Source of the DNA: Curvibacter sp. GWA2_64_110
GTDB taxonomy: Bacteria; Pseudomonadota; Gammaproteobacteria; Burkholderiales; Burkholderiaceae_C
Assembly: GCA_001797315.1 (NCBI GenBank)
Contig: MGPC01000031.1
Location: forward strand, 124,001 to 188,000
Reading direction: 5' to 3'
Length of the DNA stretch: 64,000 nucleotides
The notes beneath the pieces were generated by a model that worked only from the letters and a program-made list of their open reading frames with translations, did not search any database and was not told the origin of the DNA. How positions within the stretch are numbered: the first letter of the stretch is position 1; every line of letters starts with the position of its first letter. The translations under genes and the position numbers were made by a program. Positions 39,709 through 48,568 of the stretch are shown here, one piece after another.

Positions 39709-41811
39709 ATGTTGTCACCCGTGACTGAACTGACGCCGCGTGCCGCGCCACAGATGCTTGCCCTGCTGGACCGGGACCACAGCATCCTGGCTTTCAACCA
39801 GCGCGTATTCGACTGGGCTTGCCGCAACGATGTGCCCTTGCTGGAACGCCTGCGTTACCTGTGCATCGTCTCCTCCAATCTGGACGAGTTTTTCGAGGTG
39901 CGGGCCGAGCCGCACCTGAGCGCCAAGCAGGGGCACGATCAGGAGGGCATTTACACCGCGGCGTCGTTCGACCGGCTGTCGGCCGCCATTCATGAGCTGG
40001 TGCATCGCCAGTACGCTCTGTACAACGAAGCGCTGATGCCGGCTTTCGAGAAGCAGGGCATCAAGATCGTGGCGCACGGCGAGCGCAATGCGGCGCAGCG
40101 GCGCTGGGTCAAGCAGTATTTCGAGAGCGAGGTGAAGCCGCTGCTGATCCCGGTCGGGCTCGATCCCTCGCACCCGTTTCCGCAGGTGGCGAACAAGTCG
40201 CTCAACTTCATCGTCCGCCTCGTCGGGCATGATGCCTTCGGCCGCGAGAACGATGTTGCCATCGTCAAGGTGCCGCGCGTGTTGCCGCGCGTCATCCGCC
40301 TGCCGGACAAGCTGTGCGGCAAGCGCACCTTGTTCATCTCGCTCTCCAGCATCATCCGTGCGCATCTGACCGAGTTGTTTCCCGGCCGGGAAGTGAGCCA
40401 GTTTTCCCAGTTCCGGGTGACGCGGCACTCCGATCTGGCGGTGGACGAGGAAGATGTGAAGAACCTGCGTACTGCCCTGCGCCAAGGTTTGCAGCACCGC
40501 CATTACGGCCAGGCCGTGCGGCTGGAGGTGTCGGCCGGCTGCTCCGACTACCTGGCTGGCTTCCTGCTCAAGCAGTTTGGCCTGCCCGAGGGGGCGCTGT
40601 ACCGCGTGCATGGCCCGGTCAATCTGGTGCGCCTGGGACAGCTGGTGGATCTGGTTGATGAACCGCGCCTGCGTTTCCCGCCTTACAAGGCCTCCTACCC
40701 AGGCCGGCTGGGGACCGATCAGTCGATCTTCGAGCAGCTTAAGCGCGGCGATGTGATCATCCACCAGCCCTACGAGAGCTTTGACGGCGTGCTGGCCTTT
40801 TTGCGCGAGGCCGTCAACGACCCGCAGGTGCTGGCAATCAAGCAGACCATCTACCGCACCGGCTCCAATTCCGAACTGATGGAGCTGCTGCGTGAGGCGG
40901 TACGACGCGGCAAGGAAGTCACGGTGGTGCTGGAGCTCAAGGCCCGTTTTGACGAGGAAGTCAACATCAACTGGGCCGAGCAGCTCGAATCCATCGGCGT
41001 GCAGGTCGTGTATGGCGTGGTCGGACTCAAGACCCACGCCAAGATGATGCTCATCACCCGGCGCGAGGGTCGGCACTTCAAGCGTTATGCCCATCTGTCC
41101 ACCGGCAACTACAACCCGGTGACGGCGCGTTTCTATACCGATATCAGCCATCTGACCGCCGATACGGCCCTGACGGCTGACATCGAACACGTGTTCATCC
41201 ATCTGGCCGGGCAAAGCCGCCTGCCGCGTCTGAACCGCCTGTGGCTGGCGCCGCTGCAGCTGCATCGCAAGCTGCTGGAGAAAATCGAAAGCCTGGGGGC
41301 GGCAGCCGCTGCCGGTCAGCCGGCACGCATCGTGGCCAAGATGAATGCCCTGACCGACGAGGCCTTGATCCGTGCGCTGATTGCAGCCGGCAAGCAGGGT
41401 GTGAAGATCGATCTGATTGTGCGTGGCGCCTGCATGTTGCCGGCGCAAGTGCCGGGCGAAACCGACAACATCCGGGTCCGCTCGATCATCGGTCGCTTTC
41501 TTGAGCACGCCCGCGTCTTCTACTTCCGGCAGGGTGAGGCCGAGGAGCTGTACCTGTCGAGCGCCGACTGGATGAACCGCAACATGCTGCGCCGTGTCGA
41601 GCTGGCCTGGCCGGTGCTGGATCCGCTGTTGCGCCAGCGCATTGTCGATGAGTGCCTGGTGGCGGGGCTGCATGACAGTCTCGATGCCTGGGACCTGCTG
41701 CCCGATGGTCGCTACGAACGGGCCCGGCCGCCCGCGGGACGTCCGGCCATCGGGGCCCAGAATGCGCTGATGGCGCGTTATGCGACACGAGACTCACACG
41801 ACAGGCTCTGA
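39709..41811 (+). CDS. ppk: polyphosphate kinase 1
   Basis: PPK1 (700 residues) reversibly polymerises the gamma-phosphate of ATP into polyphosphate. The N-terminal domain starts LLDRDHSILAFNQRVFDWA. The catalytic region holds LKTHAKMMLITRREG and YAHLSTGNYNPVTARFYTD, whose histidines form the phosphoenzyme pocket, and RSIIGRFLEHARVFYF near the C-terminus is diagnostic. Length is normal. It has its own Pho box and is followed after three bases by sixA. The polyphosphatase ppx lies 3 kb downstream on the other strand. Confidence 0.97.
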   Translation: MLSPVTELTPRAAPQMLALLDRDHSILAFNQRVFDWACRNDVPLLERLRYLCIVSSNLDEFFEVRAEPHLSAKQGHDQEGIYTAASFDRLSAAIHELVHRQYALYNEALMPAFEKQGIKIVAHGERNAAQRRWVKQYFESEVKPLLIPVGLDPSHPFPQVANKSLNFIVRLVGHDAFGRENDVAIVKVPRVLPRVIRLPDKLCGKRTLFISLSSIIRAHLTELFPGREVSQFSQFRVTRHSDLAVDEEDVKNLRTALRQGLQHRHYGQAVRLEVSAGCSDYLAGFLLKQFGLPEGALYRVHGPVNLVRLGQLVDLVDEPRLRFPPYKASYPGRLGTDQSIFEQLKRGDVIIHQPYESFDGVLAFLREAVNDPQVLAIKQTIYRTGSNSELMELLREAVRRGKEVTVVLELKARFDEEVNINWAEQLESIGVQVVYGVVGLKTHAKMMLITRREGRHFKRYAHLSTGNYNPVTARFYTDISHLTADTALTADIEHVFIHLAGQSRLPRLNRLWLAPLQLHRKLLEKIESLGAAAAAGQPARIVAKMNALTDEALIRALIAAGKQGVKIDLIVRGACMLPAQVPGETDNIRVRSIIGRFLEHARVFYFRQGEAEELYLSSADWMNRNMLRRVELAWPVLDPLLRQRIVDECLVAGLHDSLDAWDLLPDGRYERARPPAGRPAIGAQNALMARYATRDSHDRL

Positions 41812-41814
41812 ACC

Positions 41815-42276
41815 ATGGATCTGGTCTTGTGGCGCCACGCGGAAGCCCAGGACTGGGTGCCGGGCTGCAACGACCTGGAGCGCTCGCTCACGCCGCGCGG
41901 CGAGAAACAGGCCGCGCGCATGGCGGCCTGGCTTGATCGGCAGTTGCCTGAAGGTACCCGCGTGCTGGTGAGTCCGGCGCGCCGGGCCGAGCAGACTGCA
42001 CTGGCGCTGGGGCGCAAGTACAAGCTGCGCGACGAAATCGCGCCGGATGGCAGTGTGGCGCAGTTGCTGGAGCTGGTGCAGTGGCCACATGGCCGGGCCA
42101 CAACCCTGGTCGTAGGGCATCAACCGGTGCTCGGGCAGGTCATTGCCCAGCTGCTCGGCATGCAGGCCAGCGAGTGCGCCGTGCGCAAAGGGGCGGTCTG
42201 GTGGCTGCGCCACCGTCAACGCGAAGGTGCGGCCCAGACCGTGCTGCTCACGGTCCAGTCACCCGAAGTCCTCTGA
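41815..42276 (+). CDS. sixA: phosphohistidine phosphatase SixA
   Basis: SixA (153 residues) is a small histidine phosphatase with the RHG-type motif as LVLWRHAEAQDW at residues 4-15. The conserved second arginine block is VSPARRAEQTA and the second histidine is in LVVGHQPVLGQVI. In E. coli SixA dephosphorylates phosphohistidine in the nitrogen PTS protein NPr. The gene begins three bases after the ppk stop, so they are co-transcribed, as in many betaproteobacteria. Function beyond the family is not shown. Confidence 0.92.
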   Translation: MDLVLWRHAEAQDWVPGCNDLERSLTPRGEKQAARMAAWLDRQLPEGTRVLVSPARRAEQTALALGRKYKLRDEIAPDGSVAQLLELVQWPHGRATTLVVGHQPVLGQVIAQLLGMQASECAVRKGAVWWLRHRQREGAAQTVLLTVQSPEVL

Positions 42277-42304
42277 GCGTGGGGAGCGCTTTGCCGGCTG
42301 GATG

Positions 42305-42691
42305 TCAGGCCTTCTTGGGGCGACCGGTCTTGATGGCCGGTACCGCGTTGAGGGCGGCGAGCAGGGCTGCATCCGACATGGCGGTCAGGGCCTTGATGCC
42401 GGCGCGCAGCAGTTCGCTTTTCTTGGCCGGATGCGCCAGCCGGATAGCGCGTTGCTTGAGATCGTCGAGCACCGCGTATTCGACTTTCGGAATGGTGAAG
42501 CTGTCACGGACCAGCTTGGGTTTCTTGGGCTTGGCGGCTTTGGCTTCGGCGACCGTGCTGGCGGGGCGGGGCGGTGTTGCCGGAGCAGTCTTGCGCACCG
42601 GGGGCGCTTTCCTGGTGGCTGGCTTGGCGGGTGCCGTCGGGGTTCTGGTGACCTTTTTTGCCGTCGTCGATTTTCTGGATGTGGTTGCCAT
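42305..42691 (-). CDS. Lys/Ala/Pro-rich probable DNA-binding protein (128 aa)
   Basis: I do not recognise a named family. The N-terminal ~60 residues are low-complexity Lys-Ala-Pro-Thr sequence (TTAKKVTRTPTAPAKPATRK), like histone-H1-like tails of beta- and gammaproteobacteria. The C-terminal ~68 residues (VRDSFTIPKVEYAVLDDLKQ, then RAIRLAHPAKKSELLRAGIK) are ordered and helical and resemble a ribbon-helix-helix arrangement. It may be a nucleoid-associated regulator. It is convergent with sixA and divergent from the c-di-GMP gene, sharing a spacer that contains a Pho box, so PhoB could affect it too. Confidence 0.75.
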   Translation of the reverse strand: MATTSRKSTTAKKVTRTPTAPAKPATRKAPPVRKTAPATPPRPASTVAEAKAAKPKKPKLVRDSFTIPKVEYAVLDDLKQRAIRLAHPAKKSELLRAGIKALTAMSDAALLAALNAVPAIKTGRPKKA

Positions 42692-42775
42692 GGGTGATGC
42701 CTTTTGAAAACGAGATAAACAGTTTATATCGTTATTTTTGGCGCGACAAGCGATGCGTCGACGCGTTTCATGAGG

Positions 42776-42815
42776 CTGTCATGAAAATGACATGAGGTCG
42801 TCATGCCGTTGCAAT
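42776..42815 (+). promoter_or_regulatory. Pho boxes upstream of the EAL-CBS-GGDEF gene
   Basis: Four 7-mers lie every 11 bases: CTGTCAT (42776), ATGACAT (42787), TCGTCAT (42798) and TTGCAAT (42809). The first is a perfect half-site. The spacer (42692-42846) separates the Lys-rich protein gene and the c-di-GMP gene, so either could be the target; orientation favours the latter. Confidence 0.65.
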
Positions 42816-42912
42816 CTTCGGCGGGCAAAGTCGGGGTATTGTCGATGTGGGGCCGGCTCTTGCCGGTAGAAAAGTTTTGGAAGAACTGTTGACGGCATGG
42901 CCGGAAGTCGCC

Positions 42913-44754
42913 ATGGCAATGGAGCTGAACGATATGAGCGATCCGATCTGCCTGCTCATGGGAGAGGTCCTGCCTGAAGTGGTCAATGGAGGCGGACCTT
43001 TGGCGCGTCTGATGCGTGATGCCGCGCTGTTTGCGGTCTTCCAGCCGATTGCAGATCTGAAGGACGGCTCCATCCACGGCCATGAAGCCCTGATCCGAGG
43101 ACCGCACGGAACCGCGTTGCACAACGCGGATGCGCTGCTGCAGGCTGCGCAGGTCGAAGGCCTGTTGCATGAGCTCGAGTTCTTCTGCATTTTCACCGCA
43201 CTCAAGCAATGGGGGCAGCTCAAGCAGCCGGGGCGTCTGTTCCTGAACATCAGCGCCCACGCGCTGGTCAGGCTGGTGCAGCTGGGTGGTTGCGCCTGTT
43301 TCAGCAAATGCGTGCGCGATCTGGGCGTGTCACCCCGGATGGTGGTGCTGGAGATCACCGAACACGAACGCGTCGGCGATATGCAGGCGCTGACGGAAGT
43401 GGTGAAGGAATTGCAAAGCGCCGGCCTGTCCCTGGCGCTGGATGACTTCGGCGACGGTCGTTCCAGTCTGCGGCTGTGGTCGCAGATCAAGCCGGATATT
43501 GTGAAGATCGACAAATATTTCAGCCGCAGCATCAGCGGCCATGCCGACAACCTCAAGACGCTCCAGGCCCTGATGCAGATTGCCGATATTTTCGGCACCG
43601 CGCTGGTGGCCGAGGGCATCGAGAACGAGGATGATCTGCGGGTGCTCAGGGATCTGGGCATTGCCTATGGCCAGGGTTATTTCCTTGGCCGTCCCTCCAA
43701 CGTGGTGTTGCCCACCATCCGTCGCGATGCGGTGGATGTGTTGCAAGACTCGCGGGTGGCCGTGATGCCCGAGCAGCGGCACGTTTCGCGCCTGGGCCAT
43801 CTGCGCCATCTGTCCCTGATCCACGCCCCCTGCGTCAGCCAGACGACCAGCAATGACGAGGTGGCGGCGATCCTGATGGCTCGCCCGGAGTTGCATGCCA
43901 TTGCCGTGGTGGACGACAACCGTCCCGTGGCCATCATCAACCGCCAGCATTTCATGGACCACTATGCCACTCTGTATTTCAGGGAGGTCTTCGGCAAGAA
44001 GTCCTGCATGCAGTACGCGAATCCGGCGCCGCGCCTGATCGAGCGCAACCATGACATCGACGAGCTGATCGGCATTCTGACCTCGCAGGATCAGCGTTAC
44101 CTGAGCGATGGCTTCATCGTGACCGAGAACGGCCGCTACATCGGCCTGGGCACGGGCGACCAGCTGGTGCGGTCCGTGACCGAGCTGCGCCTGGAAGCGG
44201 CTCGTCATGCCAACCCGCTGACTTTTCTGCCCGGCAACATTCCGATCAGCCTGCACATCAAGCGCTTGCTGGAGGGGGGGGCCGAATTCGTGGCCTGCTA
44301 CCTCGATATGAACAATTTCAAGCCCTTCAACGACCATTACGGCTATTGGCGCGGCGATGAAATGATCCGCCTGCTGGCGCAGCTGGCGGTGACCCATTGC
44401 GATCCGCAGCGCGATTTCGTGGGTCATGTCGGCGGGGACGACTTCCTGATCCTGTTCCAGAGCGAGGATTGGCGGCAGCGCTGTGAGCTGATCGTCAGCG
44501 AATTTGCCTTCAAGGCACGCGATCTGTTTGACGAAGCCGCCCGCCTGTGCGGCGGTATCCATGCCGAAGACCGCCATGGCGTGATGCGTTTTTTCCCTTG
44601 CACCACGCTTTCCATCGGCGCCGTGCGGGTCGGTCCGCAGACCCTGCGCGACGAAGAGGAGGTGGCCACGCTGGCAGCATTGGCCAAGCACGAGGCCAAG
44701 ATGGGCGGGGGCGGCCTGTACGTTCGCGGCGACCAGACCCTGGAGAACGCCTGA
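42913..44754 (+). CDS. c-di-GMP protein with EAL, CBS-pair and GGDEF domains
   Basis: The protein has about 613 residues. The EAL domain (about 35-270) keeps its key residues: GHEALIRGP at about 56-64, FLNISA, LEITEHE, LALDDFGDGRSS, VKIDKYF, VAEGIEN and GQGYFLGRP, so phosphodiesterase activity is likely. A CBS pair (about 285-430) may sense nucleotides. The GGDEF domain (NPLTFLPGNIPI, YLDMNNFKPFND) has GGDDF instead of GG(D/E)EF at residue 507, so cyclase activity is uncertain. The start is unsure: ATG 42913 has GGAAG upstream; GTG 42847 and ATG 42934 are alternatives. A Pho box lies upstream. Confidence 0.88.
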   Translation: MAMELNDMSDPICLLMGEVLPEVVNGGGPLARLMRDAALFAVFQPIADLKDGSIHGHEALIRGPHGTALHNADALLQAAQVEGLLHELEFFCIFTALKQWGQLKQPGRLFLNISAHALVRLVQLGGCACFSKCVRDLGVSPRMVVLEITEHERVGDMQALTEVVKELQSAGLSLALDDFGDGRSSLRLWSQIKPDIVKIDKYFSRSISGHADNLKTLQALMQIADIFGTALVAEGIENEDDLRVLRDLGIAYGQGYFLGRPSNVVLPTIRRDAVDVLQDSRVAVMPEQRHVSRLGHLRHLSLIHAPCVSQTTSNDEVAAILMARPELHAIAVVDDNRPVAIINRQHFMDHYATLYFREVFGKKSCMQYANPAPRLIERNHDIDELIGILTSQDQRYLSDGFIVTENGRYIGLGTGDQLVRSVTELRLEAARHANPLTFLPGNIPISLHIKRLLEGGAEFVACYLDMNNFKPFNDHYGYWRGDEMIRLLAQLAVTHCDPQRDFVGHVGGDDFLILFQSEDWRQRCELIVSEFAFKARDLFDEAARLCGGIHAEDRHGVMRFFPCTTLSIGAVRVGPQTLRDEEEVATLAALAKHEAKMGGGGLYVRGDQTLENA

Positions 44755-44777
44755 GGCGCGCTTGGACCAGGGAGGTC

Positions 44778-46274
44778 TTAGGCTCGTTCGCTGAGTGACA
44801 GCGTCCAGGGCGTTTTCTGCCAGGCCAGCAGTTCTTCGTGCAGCAGGTGGGCTGACTGCGGATAGGCCTCGCGCCAGCCAGGCCTGCAGCTCAGCGTCAG
44901 GCGGTGGGGCGCATCGAGCTGCAGCAGCAGACCCTGCAGATCGGGATCGCGGCGTGCATGGCACAGCAGCACTGCCAGGCGCAGGACCAGCAACTGTCTG
45001 ACGAAGACATCATCTTCGAAGTCCACTTCCAGCTTGCGCAGCTTGCCGCGGTGTCCCAGCACCAGCAGACTGAGCCGGTGCAACTCGGGCATGGTGAAAC
45101 CGGCGGCATCGGCGTTGTCCAGGATGTAGGCGCCATGCTTGTGGTAGTCGCTGTGCGAGATCAGGCTGCCGATTTCGTGCAGTTGGGCGGCCCAGCCCAG
45201 CTTGCGCAGGAGCCGTTCCATTTCGCCGGCCGTGAATTCGCCCGCCACTTGCCGGAACAGGTGACGCGCCGCCTTGCTGACACGTTGCGCTTGCGTCTGG
45301 TCGATACTGAATTTGCTCGCCAGACGGTTGACGCTGGCATGACGCTGGTCGGTCTGCTCCTGTTCGCGGTCGAGCAGGTCGTACAGGGCGCCGTGCCGCA
45401 GCGCGCCCTGGGCGACGTGCATTTCCTGGATGGACAGCAGATCGAACACGGCGCGCAGCACGCTGACACCGCCGCCAATCACCGCGCGGCGGTCATCCTT
45501 CATGCCATCGAGTCGGACTTTGTCGGCGCTTTGCGCCTTGAGTAGGCGCTCCAGCAGCCAGTCGAGACCGTCGCGGGTGATCAGGCCTTCCGGCCAGCCC
45601 GCTTCCACGAGGATGTCGCCGACGGCGCCGACAGTGCCGGAGGCGCCGTAGGCCACTTCCCAGGCGTCAGGCCGGTAGGTGTTGAGGGCCTCGTCCAGGA
45701 CCGCTTTCGCGGCGACTTCGGCCGTTTCGAAGGCCTGCGTGGTGAAAACGCCATCGGGGAAGTAGCGCATCGACCAGGCGACGCTGCCGACGCGGAACGA
45801 CTCCATGAAGCGGGCTTCGTAGGCGTGGCCCAGGATCAGTTCGGTCGAGCGTCCGCCGATGTCCACCACCAGGCGGCGCTCATTCGACTGTGGCAGCAGG
45901 TGGGCCACACCCTGGTAGATCAGGCGAGCTTCTTCGTGGCCGGAAATCACGTCGATGGGAAAGCCCAGGATCTGGGTGGCGCGTGCCAGGAATTGGTCGC
46001 GGTTGCGCGCTTCGCGCAAAGTCTGGGTGGCGACGGCGCGTACCTGGAACTTGCGGAAGCCGGCCAGGCGCTCGCCGAAGCGGGCCAGGCAGTCCCAGCC
46101 GCGTTGCATGGCCTGCCGTGACAGATTGCGGTTCTCGTCCAGGCCGTTGCCCTGGCGCACGGTTTCCTTGAGGTATTCGGTGCGCTGGATCTGGCCGTGG
46201 TCGAGGTAGCCGATCTCGAGGCGAAAGCTGTTGGAGCCGAGGTCGACGGCAGCGAGGCGGGTTCCGTTTTGCAT
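44778..46274 (-). CDS. ppx: exopolyphosphatase (Ppx/GppA family)
   Basis: Ppx (498 residues) hydrolyses terminal phosphates of polyphosphate, and the family also acts on pppGpp. The ASKHA-fold phosphate motifs are visible: AAVDLGSNSFRLEI at the N-terminus, ISGHEEARLIYQGV and RRLVVDIGGRSTELILG. A C-terminal HD-like domain (QLHEIGSLISHSDYHKHGAYI) is present. It is divergent from pstS, with 257 bases between starts; that spacer contains Pho boxes. It is convergent with the c-di-GMP gene. Together with ppk it sets polyphosphate levels. Confidence 0.95.
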   Translation of the reverse strand: MQNGTRLAAVDLGSNSFRLEIGYLDHGQIQRTEYLKETVRQGNGLDENRNLSRQAMQRGWDCLARFGERLAGFRKFQVRAVATQTLREARNRDQFLARATQILGFPIDVISGHEEARLIYQGVAHLLPQSNERRLVVDIGGRSTELILGHAYEARFMESFRVGSVAWSMRYFPDGVFTTQAFETAEVAAKAVLDEALNTYRPDAWEVAYGASGTVGAVGDILVEAGWPEGLITRDGLDWLLERLLKAQSADKVRLDGMKDDRRAVIGGGVSVLRAVFDLLSIQEMHVAQGALRHGALYDLLDREQEQTDQRHASVNRLASKFSIDQTQAQRVSKAARHLFRQVAGEFTAGEMERLLRKLGWAAQLHEIGSLISHSDYHKHGAYILDNADAAGFTMPELHRLSLLVLGHRGKLRKLEVDFEDDVFVRQLLVLRLAVLLCHARRDPDLQGLLLQLDAPHRLTLSCRPGWREAYPQSAHLLHEELLAWQKTPWTLSLSERA

Positions 46275-46408
46275 GGTGTCAATTCATTCTGGCCGGGCAG
46301 CATAGCACCGGCCGAAATGCGTGCTCGCGGCCGGCTGGTGTCCGGAGCTTTCAGACAAGTCGTTTTTTTCAGTCTATGGTGTTTGTGTGACGCTGGCATG
46401 AATTTGGG

Positions 46409-46437
46409 GTGTCAAATTCATGACAAAATAGTGACTT
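46409..46437 (+). promoter_or_regulatory. upstream Pho-box-like repeats in the ppx-pstS spacer
   Basis: GTGTCAA (46409), ATGACAA (46420) and GTGACTT (46431) are spaced 11 bases apart. They match the half-site less well than the promoter-proximal pair but keep its phasing. They may be an accessory PhoB site or serve the divergent ppx. Confidence 0.4.
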
Positions 46438-46461
46438 CCCGTGCATCGCGTGAATTTGGTC

Positions 46462-46479
46462 TTGTCACATTACTGACAT
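46462..46479 (+). promoter_or_regulatory. Pho box upstream of pstS
   Basis: TTGTCAC (46462-46468) and CTGACAT (46473-46479), 11 bases apart with the AT-rich spacer ATTA, form a good Pho box. It lies about 50 bases before the pstS start. It is consistent with classical PhoB control of the pst operon. Confidence 0.75.
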
Positions 46480-46531
46480 CAAAACTTCTTAAAGTCTTTT
46501 CATTCTCCAACCAACCCTTAAGGAGCTTTTG

Positions 46532-47575
46532 ATGAAGATGACTTTCAAACACACAATGCTGGGCCTGACGGCCGCAGCCCTGCTGGCAGGTTCCGGCATG
46601 GCGGTCGCTCAGGATGTGACGGGTGCCGGTGCCAGTTTCCCGGCCCCGGTGTATGCCAAGTGGGCCGCTGATTACAACAAGGCCACTGGCGTGAAAATCA
46701 ACTACCAATCGGTGGGTTCCGGTGCTGGCATCCGCCAGATCGACGCCAAGACCGTCGATTTCGGTGCTTCCGACATGCCGCTCAAGGATGAAGACCTGGC
46801 CAAGAAGGGCCAGCTGCAGTTTCCCACCGTCATGGGCGGCATTGTGGCTGTCGTGAACATCGAAGGCATCGCCCCGGGCCAGCTGAAGCTGACCGGCCCG
46901 GTGCTGGCTGACATCTATCTGGGCAAGATCACCAAGTGGAACGATGCGGCCATCACGGCGCTCAACCCTGGTGTGAAACTGCCCGACGCCGCCATCGCCC
47001 CGGTGCGCCGCGCTGACGGTTCCGGTACCACGTTCGGCTTTACCAATTACCTGAGCAAGGTCAGCGAAGATTGGAAGTCCAAGGTCGGCGAAGGCACGGC
47101 CGTGAATTGGCCGGTCGGTGCCGGCGGCAAGGGCAACGAAGGCGTGTCGGCATTTGTCGGCCGTCTGCCCAATTCGATCGGCTATGTCGAGTATGCCTAT
47201 GCCAAGCAGAACAAGATGGCGCACACCTTGTTGAAGAACAAGGACGGCAACTTCGTGGCGCCTGACGACGAAACCTTCAAGGCCGCCGCTGCCGGTGCCG
47301 ACTGGGCCAAGAGCTTCTACCAAGTGCTGACCAATCAGCCGGGCAAGAATGCTTGGCCGATTGCGAGCGCCACCTTCATCCTGATGCACAAGGTGCAGGA
47401 CAAGCCGGCCAATGCTGCACAGACGCTGAAGTTCTTCAGCTGGGTCTACAAGAACGGTGACAAGACTGCCGCCGACCTTGAGTATGTGCCCATGCCTGCC
47501 AGCGTGAAGGCTGCCATCGAGAAGTCCTGGAGCGAAATCAAGGACGCTTCGGGCAAGCCGGTGGCTTACAAGTAA
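46532..47575 (+). CDS. pstS: phosphate ABC transporter substrate-binding protein PstS
   Basis: PstS (347 residues) binds phosphate in the periplasm. A signal peptide (MKMTFKHTMLGLTAAALLAG, cleavage near AVAQ) precedes DVTGAGASFPAPVYAKWAAD. Ligand residues are in GASFPAP, SVGSGAGIRQ and the loop RRADGSGTTFGFTNYL, while GASDMPL carries the Asp that accepts the phosphate proton. AAGGAG is placed before ATG 46532; the TTG immediately upstream is not used. It is the first gene of pstSCAB-phoU-phoBR and has a Pho box about 50 bases upstream. Confidence 0.97.
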   Translation: MKMTFKHTMLGLTAAALLAGSGMAVAQDVTGAGASFPAPVYAKWAADYNKATGVKINYQSVGSGAGIRQIDAKTVDFGASDMPLKDEDLAKKGQLQFPTVMGGIVAVVNIEGIAPGQLKLTGPVLADIYLGKITKWNDAAITALNPGVKLPDAAIAPVRRADGSGTTFGFTNYLSKVSEDWKSKVGEGTAVNWPVGAGGKGNEGVSAFVGRLPNSIGYVEYAYAKQNKMAHTLLKNKDGNFVAPDDETFKAAAAGADWAKSFYQVLTNQPGKNAWPIASATFILMHKVQDKPANAAQTLKFFSWVYKNGDKTAADLEYVPMPASVKAAIEKSWSEIKDASGKPVAYK

Positions 47576-47602
47576 TCACTGCCAGAAAGAGACCCGCACG
47601 CC

Positions 47603-48568
47603 ATGAGTTCCAATCAGTTTGCCAAACCCGCTCGGACGGGTCCTTGGGCCGATGCCGTGTTCGGCTGGCTCGCCAAGGGGGCGGCCTGGTTGACTCTGGC
47701 GCTGCTGGCGAGCATCATTTTGTCCTTGGTGGTCGGCGCCTGGCCGGCCATCGAACGTTATGGCCTGGGTTTTCTGACCAGTCCCGTCTGGGACCCGGTG
47801 CAAGAGAATTTCGGTGGCTTGGTGATGATTTACGGCACCCTGGCCACCTCCATCATTGCCTTGCTGATTGCGGTGCCGGTCAGTTTTGGCATTGCGCTGT
47901 TTCTGACGGAAATGTCCCCAGCCTGGCTCAAGCGCCCGTTGGGCACAGCCATTGAACTGCTGGCCGCCGTGCCGTCCATCGTCTACGGCATGTGGGGTCT
48001 GCTGGTGTTCGGCCCCATTCTGGCCAAATATGTGCAGACGCCGCTGCAGTCGCTGTTCAGCGGCATTCCCTATCTGGGCGCCCTGGTATCCGGCCCGCCG
48101 GTGGGCATCGGCATCCTGTCGGCCGGCATCATTCTGGCCATCATGATCATTCCCTTCATCGCCTCCGTCATGCGCGATGTGTTCGAGGTCACGCCGCCCT
48201 TGTTGAAGGAGTCGGCTTACGGCCTGGGTTCGACCACCTGGGAGGTCGTTTCCAAGGTGGTGCTGCCCTACACCAAGGCCGGTGTCATTGGCGGCATCAT
48301 GCTGGGCTTGGGGCGCGCCCTGGGCGAAACCATGGCCGTGACCTTTGTCATCGGCAACATGAACCAGCTCGACTCTTTAAGCCTGTTCCAGGCCGCCAAC
48401 AGCATCACGTCGGCCTTGGCCAATGAATTTGCCGAAGCAGCTGCAGGCATCCACCAGGCTTCGCTGATCTATCTGGGGCTGGTACTTTTCTTCATTACCT
48501 TTGTGGTGCTGGCCCTCTCCAAGCTGCTGCTGGCGCAGCTCAAAAAGAGCGAGGGCACCAATTCATGA
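47603..48568 (+). CDS. pstC: phosphate ABC transporter permease PstC
   Basis: PstC (321 residues) is one of the two membrane subunits of the high-affinity phosphate transporter. Six hydrophobic helices are visible, starting [19 protein letters not shown]. The ABC-permease EAA loop is [20 protein letters not shown] followed by [28 protein letters not shown]. It begins 27 bases after pstS and overlaps pstA by four bases (ATGA), so the two permeases are made in step. Confidence 0.97.
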   Translation: MSSNQFAKPARTGPWADAVFGWLAKGAAWLTLALLASIILSLVVGAWPAIERYGLGFLTSPVWDPVQENFGGLVMIYGTLATSIIALLIAVPVSFGIALFLTEMSPAWLKRPLGTAIELLAAVPSIVYGMWGLLVFGPILAKYVQTPLQSLFSGIPYLGALVSGPPVGIGILSAGIILAIMIIPFIASVMRDVFEVTPPLLKESAYGLGSTTWEVVSKVVLPYTKAGVIGGIMLGLGRALGETMAVTFVIGNMNQLDSLSLFQAANSITSALANEFAEAAAGIHQASLIYLGLVLFFITFVVLALSKLLLAQLKKSEGTNS

